Positions 1 to 7,475 of a stretch of 9,556 nt of DNA are shown here, piece after piece. The notes beneath the pieces were generated by a model. It had not been told where the DNA came from. It did not search any database and saw only the letters and a list, made by a program, of their open reading frames with translations. Position 1 is the first letter of the stretch. Each line of letters starts with the position of its first letter. This DNA is from Deltaproteobacteria bacterium (GTDB lineage: Bacteria; Desulfobacterota; DSM-4660; Desulfatiglandales; Desulfatiglandaceae), in the NCBI GenBank assembly GCA_019314425.1, contig JAFCZI010000064.1:1-9556 (forward strand). The letters run 5' to 3'. The position numbers and the translations under genes were made by a program.

Positions 1-165
1 TACACAAACACAAAAGATATCGGCAAGGTGGAAGTAAACACTCTGCAAACTGTAACTATTACAGGATTAGAACCGAACAGCCGTTATGTTGTAAGACTTC
101 GCGGAACCTATAAAAATAAAGAATATTTAGGAGGTGATTTCTGGATATTCACTCCGGTAAAATAA
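1..165 (+). CDS. 3' end of a fibronectin type III-like domain protein (5' truncated by window)
   Basis: Frame 1 is open from the first base to a TAA at 163-165 and gives 54 residues with no start in the window. The segment TVTITGLEPNSRYVVRL, followed by a short hydrophilic stretch and ending in FWIFTPVK, has the pattern of the last strands of a fibronectin type III domain: a Leu before a Pro-Asn turn, then Tyr at the alternating hydrophobic strand. Such domains usually serve as spacers or binding modules in secreted or surface proteins; the function of the full protein cannot be seen. By direct count this coding stretch is 60/165 G+C (36%), far below the neighbouring lptF and the rest of the cluster. 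It converges on lptF with about 50 bases between the two stop codons. The coding call is well supported; the domain call rests on pattern only. Confidence 0.7.
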   Translation, partial: YTNTKDIGKVEVNTLQTVTITGLEPNSRYVVRLRGTYKNKEYLGGDFWIFTPVK

Positions 166-216
166 ATTCAATTTTACTCTTGAAAAGCAACATCATGGAT
201 GCTCATCGCCCACGTC
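166..216. other. Convergent intergenic gap at a base-composition junction
   Basis: This 51-base stretch separates the stop of the AT-rich plus-strand gene from the stop of lptF on the minus strand. Composition changes here from about 36% G+C to well above 50%. I see no hairpin followed by a T run on either strand, so neither gene has an obvious intrinsic terminator here. The only symmetry is CATC-ATG-GATG near 191-201, a four-pair stem that is too weak to call. Confidence 0.5.
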
Positions 217-1293
217 TTATCGGCTGCGCCGGCGAAATGCCCGGCGTGGCCGCCACAGAAGCACCAACAGCAAGCCAGCCAAAAGCATCTGGGTCCACCA
301 GATTCCCGGTATGCCGCCTACAACACCCTGCCCGACCCATTTCTTGGTGATTGCGCTCAAATTGTAATACACGGCGAAAACCAAAATCCCCAGGGGGATC
401 TTGGCGTATTTTCCCTGCCGGGGCGAGGATCGGCTCAACGGCACGCCAAGAAGGGCCAACAGGATGGTTGAAAAGGGTGCGGCCAGTCGCCACTGTAATT
501 CAGCGAGTTCTTCCGGATGACCCGAATGCCACAATTGTTCGGTTGAAACGGCCTTCACTTTTTGTTTCAATGGCATCACATCTTTGGGTGTCAGAGGCAT
601 TTCCAAATTTCTGAACCGTAAAATCCCCCATGCCTTTTCGGTTTCGGAAAACGTATACAAATGACCGTCTTGAAATACCAGAACAGGTTCCGGGACCGCA
701 TCCAGGGAGCGTTGCGTGGCAATCTCCGCATAAACGATTACCAGTTCATCATGGCGTCTGATTTGCATAAATACATGCCGGGCTTGATTTTTGCGGTGAT
801 CAACCTTCTCTGCAAAGATGACCATTCCGCCATCCTCGAGTTCATAAAAATTCCCGCCTTTCATTCGCGTGATATCGAAATTAACCTCTGCCCTGGCCTT
901 CAACCCAAAAAACTGATTCCATGCCCAGGGGCGAATGTACAGAGAAAAACAGGCCACAATCATACCGACCGTAATGGCTAAAAGCACAACAGGTTTCAGC
1001 ACACGAACCATGCTTATGCCACAGGCGAACATGCCGGTCATTTCAGCATTCATGTAAAAGCGGCCAAAAGCGATCATCACCGATAAATACAGGGTCGTCG
1101 GCAATAACACCTCCAGGGCAATGGCGATTCTGAGCAGGACCAAAAGGATGACCGTGGAACCGGGCAACTGACCCCGGACCGCATCCTCCAGATACCGCGC
1201 GGCGATATAGCACCCGAAAATACCCATTAGCACGGTACATATCGTTATTGCGGGCTTGGATATTTCACGCATGATGTAACGATCAATAATCAC
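217..1293 (-). CDS. lptF: LptF-type lipid export permease (YjgP/YjgQ family)
   Basis: LptF and LptG are the inner-membrane permease halves of the LptB2FG transporter, which extracts lipopolysaccharide from the inner membrane and passes it to the periplasmic LptC/A bridge. From a GTG at 1293 the protein has 358 residues, the usual family length. The N-terminus IIDRYIMREI is typical of the family. Hydrophobic segments lie near 15-33, 47-75, 100-119, 272-288, 298-316 and 330-347, with a periplasmic beta-rich domain of about 140 residues (roughly 122-265) in between. The motif AEMTGMFACGIS (83-94) and the pair ELQWRL / VPLSRSSPRQGKYAK (265-298) resemble LptF more than LptG. The GTG overlaps the upstream cytidylyltransferase by 11 bases; an ATG at 1272 is an alternative start. 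No LptG lies beside it. Its position in a sphingolipid cluster suggests cargo other than, or besides, lipopolysaccharide; this is inference. Confidence 0.88.
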   Translation of the reverse strand: MIIDRYIMREISKPAITICTVLMGIFGCYIAARYLEDAVRGQLPGSTVILLVLLRIAIALEVLLPTTLYLSVMIAFGRFYMNAEMTGMFACGISMVRVLKPVVLLAITVGMIVACFSLYIRPWAWNQFFGLKARAEVNFDITRMKGGNFYELEDGGMVIFAEKVDHRKNQARHVFMQIRRHDELVIVYAEIATQRSLDAVPEPVLVFQDGHLYTFSETEKAWGILRFRNLEMPLTPKDVMPLKQKVKAVSTEQLWHSGHPEELAELQWRLAAPFSTILLALLGVPLSRSSPRQGKYAKIPLGILVFAVYYNLSAITKKWVGQGVVGGIPGIWWTQMLLAGLLLVLLWRPRRAFRRRSR

Positions 1294-2032
1294 GTGCCAT
1301 CCCACTTTCTTTGCCGTATCCGTCGGAAACGACCCGGTCCGCCTGTTCGAGATCAGCAGGGTAATCCACCTCGCACCAACGCAACCCGGTGATGGAACAC
1401 GTCCACACCGGCATGATCCGGGCCATTTCATCAATCACGGACAGGTACCATTTCCCGCCAGCCGCAGCGTCGCCCAAGGCCTTTTTTAAGGCATTGCGGA
1501 ATAACATGGGACCCGCCCCGCGAAACAGGATCATACCGATGGATTCTCCTTGAACCTTGTCATGGGCGATGTTTTTCCCAATTCTGAGAAGCCGGCGCCC
1601 CTCCATCGCCACTTTCATATCATCGGCGTCATACAGCTCCTTATGATCCACGACAACCGTTACCGGACGATCGGGCGATTTAAAAAGACGCTTCAGCACG
1701 TCGGTCTCAAATAGGGTGTCGCCATTCAAGAGGATAAAATCCTCGTCCATTTCATGGCGTGCGGCCCAGCAGCTCACCAGGTTATCCGTTGTGGCATATG
1801 CCGGATTGTAAAGGGTTCTGACGGGTCCATAGGATCGCTGAAGAACCGCCTCGACCTTTTCCCCACGATACCCGGTTACGACGATGATCTTATCAACCCC
1901 GCATTGGCGAAGTGCATCGATCTGCCATTCAATCAATGTCTTTTTTTGAACCGACAAGAGACATTTCGGGGTCTCAGCCGTCAGCGGCAACAGTCGTTTT
2001 CCCTGCCCGGCGCTTAGAATGATTGTTTTCAT
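1283..2032 (-). CDS. LicC-like nucleotidyltransferase (probable cytidylyltransferase for a phospho-alcohol)
   Basis: The 249-residue protein has a single NTP-transferase (GT-A-like) fold. The N-terminal signature LSAGQGKRLLPLT (6-18) followed by PK (22-23) is the nucleotide-binding loop. NGD (103-105) and EVDYPADL (221-228) supply the metal-binding aspartates. YNPAYATTDNLVSCWAAR (75-92) and GESIGM (162-167) resemble phosphocholine cytidylyltransferases (LicC) more than sugar-1-phosphate enzymes, and there is no C-terminal hexapeptide-repeat acyltransferase domain as in GlmU. The expected reaction is CTP plus a phosphorylated alcohol giving a CDP-alcohol and pyrophosphate in the cytoplasm. The substrate is unknown; glycerol-phosphate, choline-phosphate and inositol-phosphate are all possible. 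I chose the ATG at 2032 because GAGG sits six bases upstream; a TTG at 2038 is in frame. It follows the TagF-like transferase by 13 bases and overlaps lptF, so it probably makes the donor for its neighbour. Confidence 0.85.
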   Translation of the reverse strand: MKTIILSAGQGKRLLPLTAETPKCLLSVQKKTLIEWQIDALRQCGVDKIIVVTGYRGEKVEAVLQRSYGPVRTLYNPAYATTDNLVSCWAARHEMDEDFILLNGDTLFETDVLKRLFKSPDRPVTVVVDHKELYDADDMKVAMEGRRLLRIGKNIAHDKVQGESIGMILFRGAGPMLFRNALKKALGDAAAGGKWYLSVIDEMARIMPVWTCSITGLRWCEVDYPADLEQADRVVSDGYGKESGMARDY

Positions 2033-2038
2033 AAACAA

Positions 2039-2042
2039 CCTC
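2039..2042 (-). promoter_or_regulatory. Ribosome binding site deciding the cytidylyltransferase start
   Basis: On the minus strand GAGG is followed by six bases and then ATG at 2032. This favours that ATG over the in-frame TTG at 2038, which overlaps the spacer. Confidence 0.6.
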
Positions 2043-2045
2043 GGA

Positions 2046-3257
2046 TTATGATTTCACGTTAAGTGTTTGGGTGGTGACCCTTCCCGCCGGTTGAAAGCCT
2101 TTGCGGCCCGAGGCCGAATGCAGAAGGAAATCTGCGATAGCCTTGGCGCCTCTTTCGGCCGCCGTGGTCTCCCGCTCGGTATGGAACGTGTAAGCGAAAG
2201 CCTCGCGCTGCCTTTTGATAAACCGATGATGGGTGGCAAATGCCTGCTTCAGCGCCTGAACGAACTCCGACCCGATGTTTTCGACCACCTGCCCCAATGT
2301 CCAGTGAAGATAGGCAGGATTGCCCTGCCAGGCGACCTGATGGCCATTCAGAAAAATACAGGGCTGGGGTTCCAGAAGAAATTCATAGACCTGACTGCTC
2401 ACGTCCCCGAGATAGATATCGGCTGCCAGCATATAGGTCATATCCACTGAAGCGTTGCTACCCGTATCAATATGAATATTCGGCGCCCGGCGGTATTTCC
2501 GGGGCAGGAATGCGCCATGTCGAATGTTTCTTTTAAAAAGCATCACATGGGGCGCAAAAATCAGGTTGACCTCCCTGTGATTAAAAAAATATTCAAGAAC
2601 CTGCAACCCCATGGTCCTCCAGGAGGATTCCGACTGGTCGAAATGGGGATTGTACACGACGATAGGGTTTTCATTGTTGAACAGTCGTGGAATTTTCCGC
2701 TTCAGGCCCCGGATGACCTCGAATTTTGGATAGCCTGCCACAGCGAAGCGTCCCTCACGCAAGAATCCCAGGGCATTGAGCCGGTCCACATATTTTTGAC
2801 CCGGCAGGAGGGTGAAATCAAAAGCCAATGAACGGTCCCGGTCATCAAACCCTCCCTTTCTGTCCCCCGCGCCATGACGGGTGTGGATCATAATCAGATC
2901 CTTCAATCCGTAAGTCTTGCGCAGGTGCATACAGGTGCGCTCAGGCGCTACAAGGGCATCCAACCCTCGAAAGAAACGGAGGTTATGGCGCAGCATGACC
3001 CTTTTCCGCATGAACAGCCATCCGGATACGATCGGGTCGATTTTTCTGTAATGCCAGGGAACCGTCAACATCTGAAATTTACAGCGATGCCCCGGGTACA
3101 GGTTTCCTATGGCCTCAACAAGATCCATCTCCTGACGGGAGGAACACGCAACCATCACTTCCATATCCTGATAGTGGCGCGACAGTTCAAATGCATAGGG
3201 CGCCGCATGAGGCACCTGGTGAGAAAAATAATGATTAAAAAGAAATCCGATTCGCAA
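2046..3257 (-). CDS. CDP-glycerol glycerophosphotransferase-like protein (TagF/TagB family)
   Basis: From a TTG at 3257 the product has 403 residues beginning MRIGFLFNHYFSHQ. The layout is that of a GT-B-type CDP-alcohol phosphotransferase as in teichoic acid enzymes TagB/TagF: HTRHGAGDRKGGF (125-137, the catalytic His region), GYPKFE (175-180), YNPHFD (202-207, at the start of the donor-binding domain), APH (235-237) and GDVSSQVYEF (284-293, the counterpart of the D-x-SS motif). The family transfers a glycerol-phosphate or similar unit from a CDP donor to an acceptor at the inner leaflet. In this cluster it may place a phospho-alcohol on ceramide or on a lipid-linked glycan. The start is uncertain: the frame is open upstream to a TTG at 3359 and an ATG at 3338, both inside the ABC gene and without a good binding site, and a TTG at 3269 is also possible. 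Residues before 3257 look like read-through of ABC coding sequence in another frame. Confidence 0.8.
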   Translation of the reverse strand: MRIGFLFNHYFSHQVPHAAPYAFELSRHYQDMEVMVACSSRQEMDLVEAIGNLYPGHRCKFQMLTVPWHYRKIDPIVSGWLFMRKRVMLRHNLRFFRGLDALVAPERTCMHLRKTYGLKDLIMIHTRHGAGDRKGGFDDRDRSLAFDFTLLPGQKYVDRLNALGFLREGRFAVAGYPKFEVIRGLKRKIPRLFNNENPIVVYNPHFDQSESSWRTMGLQVLEYFFNHREVNLIFAPHVMLFKRNIRHGAFLPRKYRRAPNIHIDTGSNASVDMTYMLAADIYLGDVSSQVYEFLLEPQPCIFLNGHQVAWQGNPAYLHWTLGQVVENIGSEFVQALKQAFATHHRFIKRQREAFAYTFHTERETTAAERGAKAIADFLLHSASGRKGFQPAGRVTTQTLNVKS

Positions 3258-3309
3258 TACGGCGCCCAAAATCTCCCATGGAGACCCTTTTTGTGATTCA
3301 AACGCCCAT

Positions 3310-5061
3310 TCAGGCGGACATCGCCGTCGGCTGCCCATGCCCCGCGTGGTTTTCCACAAGCCCGGCCTCGCCGTTTTTCAATTGAAAAACCCTGTCCGCC
3401 TCATGGAACATGGCCTTTTGATGCGAAATCGCCAGGATCGTGAGTTTTCCTTTCAGCCCGCCCAACGTTCTGCAGATATTCGCCTCGCTGACGGGATCCA
3501 GCGCGCTGGTGGCCTCATCCAGGATCAAGAGCTGCGGTTTGTGCACCAGCGCCCGCGCAATGGTAATCCGCTGCCGCTGGCCGCCGGAAAGCCGCGCCCC
3601 CCGTTCGCCCACGACACTATGAATCCCTTCCGGCATTTCCATGACAAAATCCCAGGCCCCTGCATCACGAAGGGCCCGCTCCGCATCTTTTTCCGTAAAT
3701 TCAGGGGCGCCCAGGGTCACATTAACAAGCACCGTGTCATGCAAAAGCAGTGTTTCCTGGGGTACATAGCCGATCATCCCGCGCCAGGCCCGCAGGTCTA
3801 CCCTGGTCAAAGGCAGATCATCAATCCATACGGCGCCTTCCCGGGGAGTCAAAAGACCGGTGATCAAGTCCACGACGGTCGTCTTTCCTGCGCCGGAGGC
3901 CCCTATGATCGCTGAAAAAGATCCCTTTGGGAACCATAGGGAGGCATTCTTCAGGATATCACACGCCTCATAGGAAAACCAGATCCCTTCAAGACGAATC
4001 GAATGGCAAAAAGCGGGCGGAATCGTTCCGGCAGTGCATTCCCGCGCCTCCCGCGCTTCCTCGATCTTGGAACACAGGGACCAGTAGGCGCTTTCAGAAA
4101 TGACAAGGGCCTGATATCCTTTTTGAGCTTTTTGCAGTGTCTTCAGGACCTTGGACAACATATAGGCCATGAGTAACACGGTGGCGAGGGGCAGGCGCCA
4201 TCGCACAAGCGCCACATACAGCCCAAAGGCGAAAAAGACCATAATCAGGGGTTCCTGCAATGCCTGAAGGGCTTCCCGGCTGAATACCTGCTTCCGCAAG
4301 GCCTTGTTCAGATTTATCGTTTTGGTTTGCACCATGCCATACGCCATGCTTTCCCGAGCCATGGCCTTGAGCGGCTTGATGGATTGAAGCGTATCAGTCA
4401 AAAGCGAAAGCAGGGATTTGAGCAGGCTGGTTTGGCTTTTCCCTGCCTTTTTCGCCTTGGTGACAAGACGCCTGAGGGCAGATAATATGATGATACCGGC
4501 GCTCAGGGTGATGAGGGTCGCTTTCCAGTCCAGCATCAAAGCCACAATTGTGTATACAGCCGCATGCATGACAAAGGCCATGACCCTGATTCCCTGCAGA
4601 TAGGCATCGGCTGATCGGTCGGCCTCCGTGGCAACCGCATTGGTGAAGCGCCCGATGGGCTGGCGCACATAATACTCCCAGCGCGTCGCAAACAGGGCGC
4701 GAATCAGGGCGAGGCGCAGATCGGTCGCCAGCTGGGCAACCATGTATCCAACCCGTTTATTGGCCAGGAGCACCAGAGCGGCTTTCAGCATGATGCTGAA
4801 GGCAAAAACAAGCAGCAGAAAATTGAGCGTGGGAGCAACCCCCAGCGTGCCCAGAAAGCCGGTGATGGCCCGTTCAAGTGCGGATTCGGAATGCGGCGAC
4901 GTGCCGCCGCTCGAAACGCCGGGAACATCCATGGCGATACCCAGCAAGGGCAACAACATCGACATGCCAAAGCCTTCGGCAATACCGGCAAAAAGCATGG
5001 CCAGGAGTGCCATCGCACTGTGAAAGGGATAGCGGCGGATCAGGGTGAAGATTAAACGCAT
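3310..5061 (-). CDS. ABC exporter half-transporter, fused membrane and ATPase domains (MsbA/lipid flippase type)
   Basis: The 583-residue protein has an N-terminal six-helix exporter membrane domain (roughly 1-325) and a C-terminal ATP-binding domain (about 355-565). ATPase motifs are intact: Walker A GASGAGKTT (387-395), Q-loop VPQET (434-438), signature LSGGQ (491-495), Walker B LLILDE (511-516) with Glu516, and switch His547 in ISH. Members of this class work as homodimers in the inner membrane and flip lipids such as lipid A core (MsbA) or lipid-linked oligosaccharides (PglK). Hydrophobic segments lie near 15-44, 80-100, 160-195 and 270-305. The gene starts 16 bases after the serine palmitoyltransferase stop and precedes the head-group transferase, so a sphingolipid or sphingolipid-linked cargo is the best contextual guess. 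Sequence alone cannot name the cargo, and a polysaccharide-lipid flippase is the main alternative. Confidence 0.9.
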   Translation of the reverse strand: MRLIFTLIRRYPFHSAMALLAMLFAGIAEGFGMSMLLPLLGIAMDVPGVSSGGTSPHSESALERAITGFLGTLGVAPTLNFLLLVFAFSIMLKAALVLLANKRVGYMVAQLATDLRLALIRALFATRWEYYVRQPIGRFTNAVATEADRSADAYLQGIRVMAFVMHAAVYTIVALMLDWKATLITLSAGIIILSALRRLVTKAKKAGKSQTSLLKSLLSLLTDTLQSIKPLKAMARESMAYGMVQTKTINLNKALRKQVFSREALQALQEPLIMVFFAFGLYVALVRWRLPLATVLLMAYMLSKVLKTLQKAQKGYQALVISESAYWSLCSKIEEAREARECTAGTIPPAFCHSIRLEGIWFSYEACDILKNASLWFPKGSFSAIIGASGAGKTTVVDLITGLLTPREGAVWIDDLPLTRVDLRAWRGMIGYVPQETLLLHDTVLVNVTLGAPEFTEKDAERALRDAGAWDFVMEMPEGIHSVVGERGARLSGGQRQRITIARALVHKPQLLILDEATSALDPVSEANICRTLGGLKGKLTILAISHQKAMFHEADRVFQLKNGEAGLVENHAGHGQPTAMSA

Positions 5062-5077
5062 CTGTCAATCTACCCAT

Positions 5078-6262
5078 TCAGAGAATGATTTGCATCAGGG
5101 AGACGAACGCATCGCCGATTTTTTCAATCTGTTCCCTTGTGTGGGAGGCGCTCAGGCTTAAGCGAAGCAATGCCTTACCCTCCGGCGTGGCGGGCGGCAA
5201 TGCCATATTGACATAGATGCCACGATCCAGAAGCCCCTTCCAGATCGCAGCCGTTTTTTCCGGGCCCTGGCAGTTGATGGCAATAATGGGGCTCGGAGCG
5301 GGTCCAAGGCTGAAACCCGACTCTTTGAGCCGTTGATACAACAGATCGGCATGGTTCCAAAGCCGGTGTCTCAGCTCAGGCTGTGAGCGCAAGACCTTCA
5401 GCGCCATGCGGGTGGAGGCGATGGACGAAGGCGATGATGATGCCGTAAAGACATAGGCGCGGCTTCCATAGCGAATGAGATCGATTTCCGGATGATCGCT
5501 GGTGCAAAATCCCCCAATTGCCCCAAGGCTTTTGCTGAATGTGCCCACGATAAAATCAACGCTGTCTTCAACACCCGCCTCCTCGGCCAACCCGCGACCC
5601 GTTTCTCCGAGGACGCCCAAGGAGTGCGCTTCATCGATGAGCAGATATGCTCCGTAACGGCGCTTAAGGGCGGCGATGTCAGCCAAAGGCGCCCGGTCCC
5701 CCAGCATGCTGTAAAGACCTTCCACAACAATCAGCACGTTGGTTTTTCGTTTTTCGAGCCTGCGGAGGCGTTTTTCCAGATCTTCCATATCATTGTGCCG
5801 GAAAAGAATCACATCCGCCCCCCCCATCCGGGATCCATCATAGATGCTGGCATGGCAATCCGCGTCCAGGAGAATCACTTCCCCATGGCCCACGAGGGTG
5901 GACAACATTGCCAGGTTCGCAACATAACCGGTTGAAAAAATGATAGTTTTTCTGCGACCAAAAAAATCGGACAGTTCCTGCTCCAAAGCGACGTGCCCTG
6001 AAAAGGTCCCGTTGGCCACCCTCGAACCGGTCGTGCCGGTGCCCTCCCTCCGGATTGCCCGGCATGCCGCGCGGATACATTCGGGATGGAACGTCAGACC
6101 TAAATAATTGTTTCCGCCAGCCAACAGCATGCTGCGGCCGTTTACAACGACTTCGGTGGGAGAAACCACCTCCTCCATCACCACACTGAAAAACGCGCTG
6201 TCATTTTTTTCCAGGGCCTGGCGGGTTTCAGCCAATTTTTGAAATTTATCAAAAATGCCCAT
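5078..6262 (-). CDS. spt: Serine palmitoyltransferase-type alpha-oxoamine synthase
   Basis: This 394-residue PLP enzyme of fold type I would condense L-serine with a fatty acyl thioester to 3-ketosphinganine, the first step of sphingolipid synthesis. Visible motifs are SPTE (34-37), GGNNYLGLTF (49-58), GTGTTGSR (74-81), DADCHAS (133-139, His137 stacking on PLP), DEAHSLG (210-216), the Schiff-base lysine in GTFSKSLGAIGGF (Lys244) and YVNMALPPATP (350-360). The last motif, with Arg367 in RLSLSASHT, fits serine palmitoyltransferase better than BioF (8-amino-7-oxononanoate synthase) or Kbl. A cysteate-using sulfonolipid homologue is the main alternative. The ATG overlaps the acp stop by one base (TAATG) and has AGAGGG six bases upstream. 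Coupling to an adjacent ACP and acyl-ACP ligase suggests that acyl-ACP rather than acyl-CoA is the donor, as in Caulobacter. It is soluble, with no membrane helix. Confidence 0.9.
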   Translation of the reverse strand: MGIFDKFQKLAETRQALEKNDSAFFSVVMEEVVSPTEVVVNGRSMLLAGGNNYLGLTFHPECIRAACRAIRREGTGTTGSRVANGTFSGHVALEQELSDFFGRRKTIIFSTGYVANLAMLSTLVGHGEVILLDADCHASIYDGSRMGGADVILFRHNDMEDLEKRLRRLEKRKTNVLIVVEGLYSMLGDRAPLADIAALKRRYGAYLLIDEAHSLGVLGETGRGLAEEAGVEDSVDFIVGTFSKSLGAIGGFCTSDHPEIDLIRYGSRAYVFTASSSPSSIASTRMALKVLRSQPELRHRLWNHADLLYQRLKESGFSLGPAPSPIIAINCQGPEKTAAIWKGLLDRGIYVNMALPPATPEGKALLRLSLSASHTREQIEKIGDAFVSLMQIIL

Positions 6263-6513
6263 TAATCGCCCTCTGCCAATAATTTTTGGATCTGCAGCGA
6301 CAGGTCCCCGACCGTTCGAATATCGGAAAGAATATTTATGGGAATGGAAATATCAAATCGGTCTTCTATCTTTACCAGGATGTCCAGGGTCTTCAAGGAA
6401 TCAATGGACAAATCAGCCACCAGATCCGTCTCCGCTGTAATCTCCAGCCCACCCTGCACCAATGGTCTCAGTATATCCAGAATCTGTTCAAACATCACTC
6501 TATTGGACTGCAT
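6262..6513 (-). CDS. Acyl carrier protein dedicated to the cluster
   Basis: The 83-residue protein is acidic and has the ACP fold: helix 1 (residues 5-18), the motif DLSIDSLKTLDILVKIEDRF with the phosphopantetheine-accepting serine at 39, and a C-terminal helix ending at residue 80. It is of ordinary ACP length, but it diverges around the serine (IDSLKTLDILV) from the LDSLDTVELVM pattern of housekeeping fatty acid ACPs, which suggests a specialised carrier. It lies between the reductase and the serine palmitoyltransferase, and the acyl-AMP ligase of the cluster is the likely source of its acyl chain. The start ATG at 6513 is preceded by a purine-rich GGAGGAAGAGGG sequence, a strong binding site. 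The stop overlaps the next start by one base, so the two are probably translationally coupled. Confidence 0.93.
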   Translation of the reverse strand: MQSNRVMFEQILDILRPLVQGGLEITAETDLVADLSIDSLKTLDILVKIEDRFDISIPINILSDIRTVGDLSLQIQKLLAEGD

Positions 6514-6518
6514 GGTAT

Positions 6519-6537
6519 CCCTCTTCCTCCCCCCCCC
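6519..6537 (-). promoter_or_regulatory. Purine-rich ribosome binding site of acp with an adjoining G9 tract
   Basis: On the minus strand nine consecutive G residues (6529-6537) run into AGGAAGAGGG and then ATACC and the acp ATG. The first G of the tract is the last base of the TAG stop of the upstream gene. Both GGAGG and AGAGGG could pair with 16S rRNA; AGAGGG at 6519-6524 has the better spacing, five bases. Confidence 0.5.
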
Positions 6538-7475
6538 TATATTTGCGATAACTCCCCTTGCAGCGTTTTCCGCAGACCTTCATGCAGACTGATTTTCGGA
6601 ACCCAACCCGTGTCATGGGTCAATGCCGTATGATCCCCCACCCAGTTGGGATGGGTCAATTCCCTGACTTTCCCGGGGGTCAGCATCGGCGCGCGGTCGC
6701 ACATCCGGGCAGCCGCCACATTGAGCGTTGCCGCCAGCCTTACAAGGGGTACGGGAACCTTTATCCGGAAGATTGTCCTTCCGTTCATCCGGGCAATGGC
6801 GTCAATGATGTCTTCCCACGAATAGCCCCCCGTATGTCCATCATGCATTTCATAGGAACGGCCCACTCCCGTGTTCCATTTGACGCAACAGACGATCGCT
6901 TCGGCCAGGTCCTCCACGTACAAAAGCGAAATCCGCATTTCGGCGGACCCGATGATCGGCGCGATCCCTCTGCACATCCATCGAAAAAGCGGAAGCATTT
7001 CGCGATCTCCGGGGCCATAAACCGCAGGGGGTCTGAAAATGACCCAGGGCATTCGGCCCGCGTTAAGGGTCAGCGCCTTTTCCCCGTTTCGTTTGCTTGC
7101 GGCATAATGGGAAAGGTGCGGCTCCCGTGCGGCCAGCGAGGATATCAGGAAAAAACGCGGCTTAAAAGGCTGTTCTCGTGCGGCCAGGACCAATCGGGCC
7201 ACCCCCGCCACGTTGATCCGTTCAAAATCCATCAGGCCAGCGCCACGCACGACTCCCGCACAATGCACAACCCCATCGACCCCGGCAACCAGGCGCCGAA
7301 GACTTTCCATGTCTTCAAGATCGCCCGTAACCCACTCGACTACCTGAGTGGGCCGCTTGTGCATGGAGGCGGGCCGAATCAACGCCCGAACGTGACAACC
7401 CATGGAAGTCAGCCGTTTCAACACCACACGGCCCACGAACCCCGTGGCACCGGTGATTGCAATGGATCGATGCAT
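6537..7475 (-). CDS. NAD-dependent epimerase/dehydratase family protein, candidate ceramide reductase (CerR-like)
   Basis: The 312-residue protein is an extended short-chain dehydrogenase/reductase. The nucleotide-binding loop TGATGFVG lies at 8-15, GDLED at 51-55, the catalytic Ser region ISSLAA at 111-116, the YAASK active-site motif at Tyr124/Lys128, and the substrate-side motif RPPAVYGPGD at 148-157. By fold it could reduce or epimerise a sugar nucleotide. However, the set of acyl ligase, ACP and serine palmitoyltransferase around it is the one in which a NAD-dependent epimerase-like enzyme serves as ceramide reductase in Caulobacter, reducing the 3-keto group of the oxidised ceramide. 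The family is clear and the substrate is inferred from neighbours. The gene begins 62 bases after the ligase stop with only a weak purine stretch before the ATG, and ends 23 bases before acp. Confidence 0.8.
   Translation of the reverse strand: MHRSIAITGATGFVGRVVLKRLTSMGCHVRALIRPASMHKRPTQVVEWVTGDLEDMESLRRLVAGVDGVVHCAGVVRGAGLMDFERINVAGVARLVLAAREQPFKPRFFLISSLAAREPHLSHYAASKRNGEKALTLNAGRMPWVIFRPPAVYGPGDREMLPLFRWMCRGIAPIIGSAEMRISLLYVEDLAEAIVCCVKWNTGVGRSYEMHDGHTGGYSWEDIIDAIARMNGRTIFRIKVPVPLVRLAATLNVAAARMCDRAPMLTPGKVRELTHPNWVGDHTALTHDTGWVPKISLHEGLRKTLQGELSQI

Noticed and set aside
1294..1434. N-terminal extension of LptF by 47 residues.
   Set aside because: It overlaps the cytidylyltransferase coding sequence in another frame, is not hydrophobic or LptF-like, and the family N-terminus begins at IIDRYIMREI.
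3337..3915. A 192-codon plus-strand open frame antisense to the ABC ATPase domain.
   Set aside because: It mirrors the conserved Walker and signature region on the opposite strand and has no recognisable fold or binding site.
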